This document shows, in pieces, positions 14,528 through 21,369 of a DNA stretch of 21,369 nt. Both the position numbers and the translations under genes were made by a program. Numbering within the stretch: position 1 is the first letter of the stretch; the number at the start of each line of letters is the position of its first letter. This stretch comes from an uncultured Bacteroidales bacterium (GTDB lineage Bacteria > Bacteroidota > Bacteroidia > Bacteroidales > UBA932): positions 1-21,369 of the forward strand of contig UQYV01000051.1 in assembly GCA_900545245.1 (NCBI GenBank), given 5' to 3'. The notes under the pieces are model-generated. The model had not been told where the DNA came from, ran no database searches, and saw only the letters and a program-made list of their open reading frames with translations.

Positions 14528-15606
14528 TGACTTTAGATATGCGTGCATTTGGAAAAGTATCCGCCGCTGCGTTGGCGGCGTTCGCCGGCCTCGTACTGCT
14601 TTCCGGCTGCAACGGAGGCAAGTTCAGCGTGAATTTCAGAAAGAAAGAGACAGTGAGGCAGCCCGTGAAGGTCAGGGTTGAGGCAGTCGGGTCGGCATCG
14701 TCGGCAACCACAAAGACTTACATCGGGCGCGTCGAGGCGTCGAAGAGCGCGACTGTGCTCTCTCCGTTTCCTGCAAAACTTGAAAAGATTAACGTAAGGC
14801 AGGGACAGGAAGTTCGTGCAAACCGGCAGGTTGCAAAGGTCTATTCTTCAACTGTTGACAACGCCCTCAGTTCCGCCCGGGCCACGTTGCGTCAGGCTCA
14901 GGATGCCTACGACCGCCTTCAGGCCGTGAAGGACAACGGAAGCGTGCCACAGGTGAAGATCGTTGAAGTGGAGACCGCACTCGCACGCGCCAAGGCGGCG
15001 TTCAGTTCCGCGCAGAAGGCCGCCTATGACTGCTCCGTGAAAGCTCCGTTTGCGGGAACAGTCAGCGAAGTTTTTTGCGAAGAGGGCGAAGATATCTCCA
15101 TAGCCCAGCCGATAGTAAAGATTGTGGATCTGCACTCACTCGAAATCAGCATATCCGTCCCGGAGACCGAAATCTCCTCATGCTCCGTAGGCTCGTATGC
15201 CGATGTCACGGTGACTGCCCTTTCCGACACACCAGTCCGTGCCCGCCTCGTCCGTAAGGGCGTTGATGCTTCGGTCGTTGCCCACAGCTACGACTGCCGG
15301 CTCTCTCTTGAAACTCCTCTCAAGAACATTATGCCCGGAATGATTTGCAAGGTCGTTTTCCGTTCAGTTGCGGGCGGTTTCGAGACTCCGGTCATTCCGG
15401 CCTCAGTCATCCGCACCGACAAGACAGGACGCTATGTCTGGACGGTTAGCGGTGGCAACATCGTGGAGAAGAAATATGTCACCACAGGGGATTTTGCCGG
15501 CAAGGGCGTGAAGATTCTCTCCGGACTTGAGGCGGGCGACAGGCTGATTGTCGATGGCGCCGCGAAGGTCAGCACGGGGATGAAGGTGGAACCCGTCACG
15601 GAGTAA
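14527..15606 (+). CDS. RND efflux periplasmic adaptor (membrane fusion protein)
   Basis: A 359-residue HlyD/AcrA-type adaptor that links the inner-membrane pump to the outer-membrane channel. The signal sequence ends in LLSGC, so it is lipidated (Cys28; Cys24 if the start is the ATG at 14539, which gives a cleaner signal peptide). The residues after Cys (NGGKF) lack the acidic surface-export pattern, as expected for an adaptor facing the periplasm. The lipoyl half-motif LEKINVRQGQEV (about 75-95) is followed by an alpha-hairpin (about 100-165, ARATLRQAQDAYDRLQ), the second lipoyl half VKAPFAGTVSEVFCEEGEDI, the beta-barrel (about 200-285) and the membrane-proximal domain with GLEAGDRLIVDGA. 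It overlaps the lipoprotein gene by 1 nt and is 6 nt from the pump gene. Substrates cannot be inferred. Confidence 0.95.
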   Translation: MTLDMRAFGKVSAAALAAFAGLVLLSGCNGGKFSVNFRKKETVRQPVKVRVEAVGSASSATTKTYIGRVEASKSATVLSPFPAKLEKINVRQGQEVRANRQVAKVYSSTVDNALSSARATLRQAQDAYDRLQAVKDNGSVPQVKIVEVETALARAKAAFSSAQKAAYDCSVKAPFAGTVSEVFCEEGEDISIAQPIVKIVDLHSLEISISVPETEISSCSVGSYADVTVTALSDTPVRARLVRKGVDASVVAHSYDCRLSLETPLKNIMPGMICKVVFRSVAGGFETPVIPASVIRTDKTGRYVWTVSGGNIVEKKYVTTGDFAGKGVKILSGLEAGDRLIVDGAAKVSTGMKVEPVTE

Positions 15607-15612
15607 GGGATT

Positions 15613-18600
15613 ATGGAACAGAAGAAAGGAATCGTGTCGAGTCTCGTCCGAGGGGCGATTGAGCACAATAACATAGTCAGACTCTTTCTTTTCCTGCTCA
15701 TCGGAGGGGGAATCCTCGGTCTTGTGAATATGAAGAAGGACGAGTTCCCGACATTCGAGATTAAGCAGGGACTCATCGCTGCCGTCTATCCGGGTGCTGA
15801 CGTCCATCAGGTTGAGGAGGAAGTCGGCAAGCCTCTCGAAAAGCTCCTCTTCTCGATGAAGGAAATCAACAGGAAGGGCACCAGGGTCGTCAGCAAGGAC
15901 GGCATCTGCTATATCTATACGGATCTCACTACTCCGGCCGACAAGAAGAACGAGGTCTGGTCGAAGATTCGTCTCCAGCTGAACACGTTCAAGCAGACTC
16001 TGCCTCCGGGCGTTCTCGCGATTGTCGTTCTCGACGACTTCAGCGACCTTACATCCGTCCTCATAGCCCTCGAATCTTCGGACAAGGGATATATGGAAAT
16101 GAAGGAATATGCCGACGACCTCTCCGACCGTCTGCGCACCATCCCCGAACTCGCGAACGCGAAGATAATCGGAACGCAGAGCGAGGAGATCGCTGTGAAT
16201 GTCGATATGGACCGTCTCGCAGCCTACGGAATATCCCCGACATCTCTGATGCTGGAATATCAGACGGCAGGACTCCAGGCCCTCGGAGGCACGTTCACGA
16301 CGGATTACACATCCTCTCCGGTACATATTCAAAAGACCATCACCGACGAACAGGAACTCGCCGACAAGATAATATGGTCTTCCACCGACGGACAGTCGCT
16401 CCGCCTGAAGGACGTCGCCACCATCGAGCGTCGCATCAAAGACCCGACTTCGCTTGTCACCTACAACGGCAACACGGCCATCGTCATTTCCATCGAGATG
16501 CGTCCGGACAACAACATTGTCGCATTCGGCAAGGAGGTTGACCGCGTGCTCGCCGAATTTATGGCAGACGCTCCCGACAGCCTGAAAGTCTCGCGCATCA
16601 CCGACCAGCCCAAGGTTGTGGGCGATTCCGTGTGGTCCTTTCTGCGCGACCTCGTGATTTCAATGCTCGTAGTCATCTTCGTGATGCTCATGCTCTTCCC
16701 GATGCGCTCGGCGCTGATTGCCTCCTCTGGAGTGCCGGTCTGCACGGCCATCGCCATAGCCCTGATGTATTTCTTCGGCATTTGCCTGAACACCGTCTCT
16801 CTCGCTGCACTCATCGTCGTTCTGGGAATGATTGTGGATGACTCAATCATCACTATGGACGGTTACATGGACCACCTCTCTCGCGGAATGTCACCTCTGG
16901 ATGCTGCCACGGCCAGTGCCCAAGAGCTCTTTTCGCCGATGTTCATGGCAACCTTCGCCATCAGCGCGATGTTCTTCCCGATGACAGGTATCATCACAGG
17001 CTACCTCGGGGACTTCGTCTCCACTTTTCCATGGGTGATTGCCTTCTCGCTGATGACCTCGCTCGCATACGCCGTACTCGTCGTCCCGTCACTGGAGGTC
17101 AGATTCATAAAGACCGTCCATAAGGAAAGTTCTGGCAACATCATAACCAAGTTCCAAAACGTCCTGTTCAACGCTCTTCAGAAGGGTTATGACTTCATGC
17201 AGGACAAGTGCTTCAAGCACCCTGCGCTCACGATTTTCTCCGGAGTCGCCGCCATCGCCCTTGGACTTCTGATGTTCTCTCGGATGAATATCCAGCTCAT
17301 GCCAATGGCCGCCCGTCCGGTCTTTGCCGTCGAGGTCTATCTCGACCCGACCGCAGGCCTTGACAAGACTACTGAGGTGGCGGACTCCCTCGCAAACATG
17401 CTCCGCCGGGACAGTCGCATCACCTCCGTCACCGAGTTCATCGGAACGGGCACACCTCGTTTCCACTGCACCTATTCCCCGATTCTTCCGGGTAAGAACG
17501 TCGCGCAGCTCATCGTCAACACAAAGTCCAACCGCGCCACAGAGGAGTTTCTCAAGGAAAATGAAGACTACTACGAGCATCTCTTCCCGGAGGCTGTCAT
17601 CCATGTCAAGCAGATGGACTATCAAGGGGTCTCCACTCCTGTCGAGGTTGATGTTTTTGGCGAGGACTATAATGATATTCAAGCAGTCGCGGATTCTCTA
17701 AAAGCCTATATGGCCGGTCTTGACATGCTCAAGTGGGTTCACTCCGACGCCGACTGGTTCACCCCGTCCGTCTCCCTCGAACTCGACCATGACGAGGCCA
17801 TGCGCATGGGCGTGAACCGCACCCTGATGAACCTCTCGCTTGCCGGGGAGATGAACGGACTGCAACTGACTTCGCTCCGTGAGGGAAATAACGTGATTCC
17901 GGTGAATCTCTACTCGGACAACATCAACTCACACTCCGCCTACGAGGATATCTCCAATGCCCTCGTCCCGACGGCCATGCCAGGTGTTATGGTTCCCGTC
18001 CGTCAGGTGGCCACCGTCACTCCGGAATGGGAGCCGACCTCTCTCACCCGCATCGACGGTAAGTCTGCCATAATAGTGGGAGCCGACATGAAGTTCGGAA
18101 AGAGCCAGCCGACAGCCGTCAAGGCCATAAAACGATACCTCAAGACAGCCGACATTCCCGAGGGTGTCACGGTGAAATTCGGCGGACTCAACGGCGTGAA
18201 TAGCCAAATGGGACCGGAAATCGCCCTCTCGTTCATCGCTGCCGTGATGATTCTGTTCTTCTTCCTGCTCTTCCATTTCAAGAAGATTTCCCTCGCTGTC
18301 CTGACCCTTGTCCTGAGCACCCTTTGCCTCTTCGGAGCTTTCTTCGGCCTTTGGATCTTCGGTCTCGACTTCTCAATGACCGCCGTCCTCGGACTCATTT
18401 CCCTTGTCGGCATCATAGTCCGCAACGGAATCCTGCTGTTCGAGTACGCCGAGGAACTCCGCTTCGAGCATGGCATCCCCGTCAAAGAAGCCGCCTCCCT
18501 CGCCGGAAAGCGTCGTATGCGCCCAATCTTCCTCACCTCCTGCACCACAGCCCTCGGAGTGCTCCCGATGATAATCAGCGGCGACCTCCTCTGGATGCCT

Positions 18601-18759
18601 ATGGGAGTTGTAATCTGCTTTGGCACAATGCTTTCCGTCATTCTTATCACCCTCATAATGCCCGTCTCCTACTGGCAGATTTTCCGTAGTGCCGATAAAA
18701 AGAACCCCGCCCCGTCCCCCGAAATCCCGATGTCAGGCGAAAGCGCGGTCATCAAATAA
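15613..18759 (+). CDS. RND efflux pump, inner-membrane permease
   Basis: A 1048-residue proton-driven RND transporter, full length for the AcrB-type superfamily. TM1 is near residues 17-35 (NIVRLFLFLLIGGGILGLV), the first periplasmic porter loop covers about 40-330, and the first helix bundle about 340-500. TM4 carries the proton-relay pair D409-D410 in GMIVDDSIITMDG. The second porter loop covers about 560-870, and the second helix bundle follows. In TM10 the Lys that AcrB has at 940 is replaced by R937 in GIIVRNGILLFEYAEEL. The C-terminus is short and Pro-rich. It is 6 nt downstream of the adaptor gene, and the TolC-type gene follows. The Arg variant is seen in other pumps of this type as far as I recall. 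Drug, bile-acid, lipid or metal substrates are all possible. Confidence 0.96.
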   Translation: MEQKKGIVSSLVRGAIEHNNIVRLFLFLLIGGGILGLVNMKKDEFPTFEIKQGLIAAVYPGADVHQVEEEVGKPLEKLLFSMKEINRKGTRVVSKDGICYIYTDLTTPADKKNEVWSKIRLQLNTFKQTLPPGVLAIVVLDDFSDLTSVLIALESSDKGYMEMKEYADDLSDRLRTIPELANAKIIGTQSEEIAVNVDMDRLAAYGISPTSLMLEYQTAGLQALGGTFTTDYTSSPVHIQKTITDEQELADKIIWSSTDGQSLRLKDVATIERRIKDPTSLVTYNGNTAIVISIEMRPDNNIVAFGKEVDRVLAEFMADAPDSLKVSRITDQPKVVGDSVWSFLRDLVISMLVVIFVMLMLFPMRSALIASSGVPVCTAIAIALMYFFGICLNTVSLAALIVVLGMIVDDSIITMDGYMDHLSRGMSPLDAATASAQELFSPMFMATFAISAMFFPMTGIITGYLGDFVSTFPWVIAFSLMTSLAYAVLVVPSLEVRFIKTVHKESSGNIITKFQNVLFNALQKGYDFMQDKCFKHPALTIFSGVAAIALGLLMFSRMNIQLMPMAARPVFAVEVYLDPTAGLDKTTEVADSLANMLRRDSRITSVTEFIGTGTPRFHCTYSPILPGKNVAQLIVNTKSNRATEEFLKENEDYYEHLFPEAVIHVKQMDYQGVSTPVEVDVFGEDYNDIQAVADSLKAYMAGLDMLKWVHSDADWFTPSVSLELDHDEAMRMGVNRTLMNLSLAGEMNGLQLTSLREGNNVIPVNLYSDNINSHSAYEDISNALVPTAMPGVMVPVRQVATVTPEWEPTSLTRIDGKSAIIVGADMKFGKSQPTAVKAIKRYLKTADIPEGVTVKFGGLNGVNSQMGPEIALSFIAAVMILFFFLLFHFKKISLAVLTLVLSTLCLFGAFFGLWIFGLDFSMTAVLGLISLVGIIVRNGILLFEYAEELRFEHGIPVKEAASLAGKRRMRPIFLTSCTTALGVLPMIISGDLLWMPMGVVICFGTMLSVILITLIMPVSYWQIFRSADKKNPAPSPEIPMSGESAVIK

Positions 18760-18786
18760 ACAAACTCATTATGACTATATATAATT

Positions 18787-20394
18787 ATGAAACCTTCAAA
18801 AAATAACCTGCATCATCTTTCTCATTCTTTTCGGTCTATATTTATTTTCTCATCAGTCGTGTACCTCCAGTACACTCCTTCTTCCAAAAGAAATCTATAC
18901 CCGAAAATAATTGACAAATCTGAAGCAGTTTATTTTTTTCATGTTTCTATAGGAAAATACGGCTCAGCATTCCGAAGACTCGTGGCCACCGCAGCGGCTG
19001 TCGCCCTCTTCGCGACTCAGCTTCCGTCCGACGTCGCCGCCCAGTCCGCAGTTCCGCCATCTTGCGATGTCGGGGGGCGCTCGCTGACGCTCGCAGACTG
19101 TCGCGAAATGGCCATGCAGAACAACGCAGCCCTAAACAACGCCTCCCTTGACGTCCGTGCCGCATGGCTCCGCAAGCAGGAAGCCCTCTCCGAATATTTC
19201 CCGCGCGTCTCGGCCACCGCATTCGGATATTGGGCCATGAACCCCCTTCTCGAAATCGGTGTAACCGACATCCTCGGCAATAACGACTTGGCATGGAACA
19301 TTCAGAGTGAGATTGAGTCCTACGGCTCCCTCTATGGCATCAACACCAAATACAAGTCTTTCAAGCAGGGCTACTCCGCATCCCTCATGGCACTCCAACC
19401 GGTCTATGCCGGAGGCCGCATCGTCACAGGCAACCGTCTCGCCGCCCTCGGAGTCGAAGCCGCACAGCTTCAGAAAGACATCCGCCACCGCGAGACCATT
19501 GAAGCCGTTGACAGTCTCTGGTGGCAGGTAGTCTCGCTCTCGGACAAGATAGAAACTCTCGACTATCTCGACGGCACCCTCGACACTCTCTACTCCAGCC
19601 TCTCGGCGGCAATCGGCTCCGGCCTCGCCGCCGAGACTGACATCCTCCAACTCGAACTCAAGCGGGGCGAACTGAAAGCGGCCCGCAAAAAAGTCACGAG
19701 CGGCATCCGCCTCTCCAAGATGAATCTCTTCAACGCCATAGGCCAAAACTACACCGTCTATTCCTCCAACGCCACCCCCGAGCGCCCTTTCATCGACTCC
19801 CTCACGCTCGACACCGTCTCCGAACTGCCGGCCGCCCCGGAAACATACTGGCGTAATGAAGACGAGATTGTAGCATCCATGCAAGAGACCCGCCTGCTCG
19901 ACCTTCAGGTCAGGGCCAAGCGCCTGGAACAGCGCCTCGCCATAGGGGAGGGCCTCCCGCAGGTTGCGGTCGGCGCCTCCACCGGCTACTCCAATCTCTA
20001 CAAAAAAGGCCGCTACAACGCCATAGCCTTCGCCTCCGTCCAGATTCCTCTCTCCGACTGGGGCAAGACAGCCCGTCGCGCCCAGCGCATCGGCACCGAA
20101 ATAGCCAAGGCCGAGAATGACCGCGCCTACCTCGACAGCCAACTCCACCTACTCGTCGGCAAACTCTGGCTCGACCTCACCTCCGCCTACGACTCCTGGC
20201 AACTCGCCGAGGAGAGCCTCTCCAACTCCCGCCGCCTCTACGAAGTCTCTCTCTCCAACTACTCCGCCGGCCTAATCCCCCTCCAGGACCTCCTCCAGGC
20301 CGAGACCGCCTACCGCACCGCCGCCTCCGCCCGCATCGACGCGCTCATCGCCTACCGCACCGCCATCACCTCCTATATGGGTAGGGGTGAATAA
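18787..20394 (+). CDS. TolC-family outer-membrane efflux channel with unusual N-terminus
   Basis: The outer-membrane channel of the tripartite pump. The reading frame from the first ATG encodes 535 residues. Two OEP repeats are visible, about 95-300 (SLTLADCREMAMQNNAALNN, coiled-coil helices) and about 320-530 (RLYEVSLSNYSAGLIPLQDL near the end). The N-terminus is abnormal. Residues of about 14-54 are encoded by the dispersed repeat (18828-18948), and what looks like the original signal peptide, LVATAAAVALFATQLPSDVA, begins only at residue 65. No in-frame ATG lies between residue 1 and that peptide; a GTG at 18982 is possible but leaves no basic n-region. Either the repeat now supplies the start and a longer leader, or translation begins at a rare codon. 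Codons near the 3' end are strongly C-ending. The pump gene stops 27 nt upstream. Confidence 0.88.
   Translation: MKPSKNNLHHLSHSFRSIFIFSSVVYLQYTPSSKRNLYPKIIDKSEAVYFFHVSIGKYGSAFRRLVATAAAVALFATQLPSDVAAQSAVPPSCDVGGRSLTLADCREMAMQNNAALNNASLDVRAAWLRKQEALSEYFPRVSATAFGYWAMNPLLEIGVTDILGNNDLAWNIQSEIESYGSLYGINTKYKSFKQGYSASLMALQPVYAGGRIVTGNRLAALGVEAAQLQKDIRHRETIEAVDSLWWQVVSLSDKIETLDYLDGTLDTLYSSLSAAIGSGLAAETDILQLELKRGELKAARKKVTSGIRLSKMNLFNAIGQNYTVYSSNATPERPFIDSLTLDTVSELPAAPETYWRNEDEIVASMQETRLLDLQVRAKRLEQRLAIGEGLPQVAVGASTGYSNLYKKGRYNAIAFASVQIPLSDWGKTARRAQRIGTEIAKAENDRAYLDSQLHLLVGKLWLDLTSAYDSWQLAEESLSNSRRLYEVSLSNYSAGLIPLQDLLQAETAYRTAASARIDALIAYRTAITSYMGRGE
18828..18948 (+). repeat. Copy A of the dispersed repeat (core plus tail), inside the TolC frame
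   Basis: The core 18828-18908 matches copy B (9226-9304, opposite strand) in 66 of 81 hand-aligned columns. It shares TTTTCGGTC, CATCAGTCGTGTACC, GTACACTCC, TCTTCCAAAAG and CGAAAAT. It is itself an imperfect palindrome centred on GTGTAC-CTCCA-GTACAC. The tail 18911-18948 matches copy C (61-97) in 34 of 38 columns, including 21 identical in a row. The 12-bp outer inverted repeat of copy B is missing here. It has no stop in the TolC frame over 40 codons. It points toward TolC, as the other copies point toward their next gene. Confidence 0.8.
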
Positions 20395-20432
20395 TCAGAA
20401 ACATTTTGCGATTTCGTGTTGTGAGTCTTCGG

Positions 20433-21218
20433 TTACTTCAGTATATCCTGAATCTCGCTCCAAGGAACGGTGACCTTGATTATGCCTATCGAATATGGGC
20501 CGATTTCGTACTGGCCGTAGATGTATGTGATGCCGGCCTTACTGAGAACAAAGTTGCCGTTCGGAGTGATGTCGGTCGTAAAGAGCATATTGTAGCTATC
20601 CTTGTCTAACGAAGACTTCAGGTGGGCGCGAAGGGCGGTGCTGAGCCGTTCTTCGTAGCCGAACGCGAAGATGTCGTTTTCGGTGACCGGGTCGCCGGTC
20701 TCTTTCATAAAGTTCAGACCGAGCAGCAACGTGCCGCCGTGCGCTCCGCCGGTGTAGCTGTATTTTGTGAGAGAGTAGGAAAGAAAGCCGTTGTAGTCGC
20801 TTTCCATGCGTCCTTCAATCATGAATTCCCAAGTGAAGATGTCCCATTCGCCTTCCTCCCTGTCCTCCGGGTTCTTCGCAACCTGATCTACGAACTCAAG
20901 GTTGGCGTCGCGGTAGTTTTTTACCGTCTCTTCAATGTAGCCCTGCACTGCCTCGTGTGTCGTCATTCCGCAGAATTGTTCGCCGAGCGCGTCCATAACG
21001 ATTCCATCGCAAATCCCTTCGGCAGCTTCAGCCCCGAGTCCTTCCGTCGGGAACTGCAAGCTTATCTCAATCTTCACGGAGTCCCTTCCTCCCTCCACGA
21101 GAGCATACGCCGCATTTTTTTTGATGGTCTCAACTTTTACGTCCTTCGTCCCGCAGCATCCGATGACTCCGAGAACCGTGGCGGCCGCAAGAGCAGCCGA
21201 AATCATATTCCTTTTCAT
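20433..21218 (-). CDS. DUF4163/DUF3298 (RsiV-like) lipoprotein
   Basis: A 261-residue lipoprotein. The signal sequence MKRNMISAALAAATVLGVIG is followed by CC, with lipidated Cys21. The next residues (CGTKD) do not form the usual acidic surface-export signal, so a periplasmic orientation is likely. The N-terminal half (about 30-150, VKIEISLQFP and an amphipathic helix around EAVQGYIEETVKNYRD) fits DUF4163. SYTGGAHGGTLLLGLNF is the signature region of DUF3298. The family includes the lysozyme-binding anti-sigma factor RsiV, but no transmembrane or sigma-binding part is present here, so the role is unknown. It converges on TolC across a 38-nt gap in which I see no terminator. Confidence 0.85.
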   Translation of the reverse strand: MKRNMISAALAAATVLGVIGCCGTKDVKVETIKKNAAYALVEGGRDSVKIEISLQFPTEGLGAEAAEGICDGIVMDALGEQFCGMTTHEAVQGYIEETVKNYRDANLEFVDQVAKNPEDREEGEWDIFTWEFMIEGRMESDYNGFLSYSLTKYSYTGGAHGGTLLLGLNFMKETGDPVTENDIFAFGYEERLSTALRAHLKSSLDKDSYNMLFTTDITPNGNFVLSKAGITYIYGQYEIGPYSIGIIKVTVPWSEIQDILK

Positions 21219-21369
21219 ATCAAAAAATTTTTTAGGTTATACATATACTCAAATTTCGTAAGTATTCTAACTTATTGCGTATATTAAACTTATCTCATTT
21301 ATCAAACTCTCAAGTCCCGCGCACTTTTTTCTGTCCACGTTACCCCTCTCCTAAATCCTCTCCCTCGGG
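21219..21369. other. AT-rich upstream region at the window end
   Basis: These 151 nt hold no gene that I can support. They begin with A/T-rich DNA suited to the leader of the minus-strand lipoprotein gene. GAAATTTG (minus strand, around 21253-21260) is one base off the -7 consensus and is the best promoter candidate. The last 60 nt turn C-rich. No hairpin or repeat was noticed. Confidence 0.4.

Noticed and set aside
15403..16332. A 309-codon minus-strand frame opposite the adaptor and pump genes
   Set aside because: It spans the boundary of two well-supported genes on the other strand and has no domain features.
18771..18806. A tiny frame (MTIYNYETFKK) between the pump and TolC genes
   Set aside because: It has only 11 codons, overlaps the TolC ATG, and has no similarity or spacing that would support a leader peptide.
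19132..20148. A 338-codon minus-strand frame opposite the TolC-type gene
   Set aside because: Its composition is a Gly/Val/Glu-rich mirror of the C-ending codons of TolC, with no signal peptide or motif. A coding shadow.
20622..21287. A 221-codon plus-strand frame opposite the DUF4163-like gene
   Set aside because: The minus-strand product has a lipobox and the family signature; the plus-strand frame has neither.

Overview
The window looks like a chromosomal segment of a gut-type Bacteroidales bacterium. The evidence is a TonB-dependent receptor with an N-terminal carboxypeptidase-regulatory-like domain, several lipoproteins with acidic residues after the lipidated cysteine, a membrane-anchored AraC-type regulator, a FISUMP-like lipoprotein, two secreted glycoside hydrolases, and promoters with the Bacteroidetes -7 box TAnnTTTG. 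Genus cannot be fixed by eye; a Rikenellaceae- or Cryptobacteroides-like member is a guess. No tRNA, rRNA, CRISPR array, transposase or phage gene was seen.

Layout. (1) 1-1835: a promoter and a secreted GH20 beta-N-acetylhexosaminidase. (2) 1837-8480, minus strand: a probable four-gene outer-membrane uptake operon, read as FISUMP-like lipoprotein, TonB-dependent receptor, DUF4876-like lipoprotein and DUF6850-like outer-membrane barrel. (3) 8646-9092, minus: a small XRE-type regulator with a coiled-coil tail; the DNA upstream of it is packed with inverted repeats. (4) 9323-11875, minus: a secreted GH2 beta-galactosidase-like enzyme, divergent from (5) 12002-13162, plus: a seven-helix membrane AraC-type regulator. 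(6) 13309-13809: a small outer-membrane barrel protein with its own promoter and a strong terminator. (7) 13916-20394, plus: a lipoprotein of unknown role followed by a complete RND tripartite efflux system (adaptor, pump, TolC-type channel). (8) 20433-21218, minus: a DUF4163/DUF3298-type lipoprotein.

The two glycosidases suit a glycan-foraging lifestyle (terminal HexNAc and Gal-type residues). The TonB-receptor cluster has no SusD homologue, so its cargo may be something other than a glycan. The efflux genes form a tight operon (1-nt overlap, 6-nt gap, 27-nt gap).

The least expected structure is a dispersed intergenic repeat that no gene call explains. An imperfect-palindrome core of about 80 bp occurs at 9226-9304 and at 18828-18908, with 66 of 81 hand-aligned columns identical. 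The 9.2-kb copy is bounded by a perfect 12-bp inverted repeat. A 38-nt tail attached to the 18.9-kb copy recurs at 61-97, upstream of the GH20 gene, and split parts of it seem to flank a stem-loop at 9145-9189. All copies point toward the start of the next gene. The 18.9-kb copy lies inside the 5' end of the TolC reading frame, so it either gives the channel a repeat-encoded N-terminus or has displaced its start codon.
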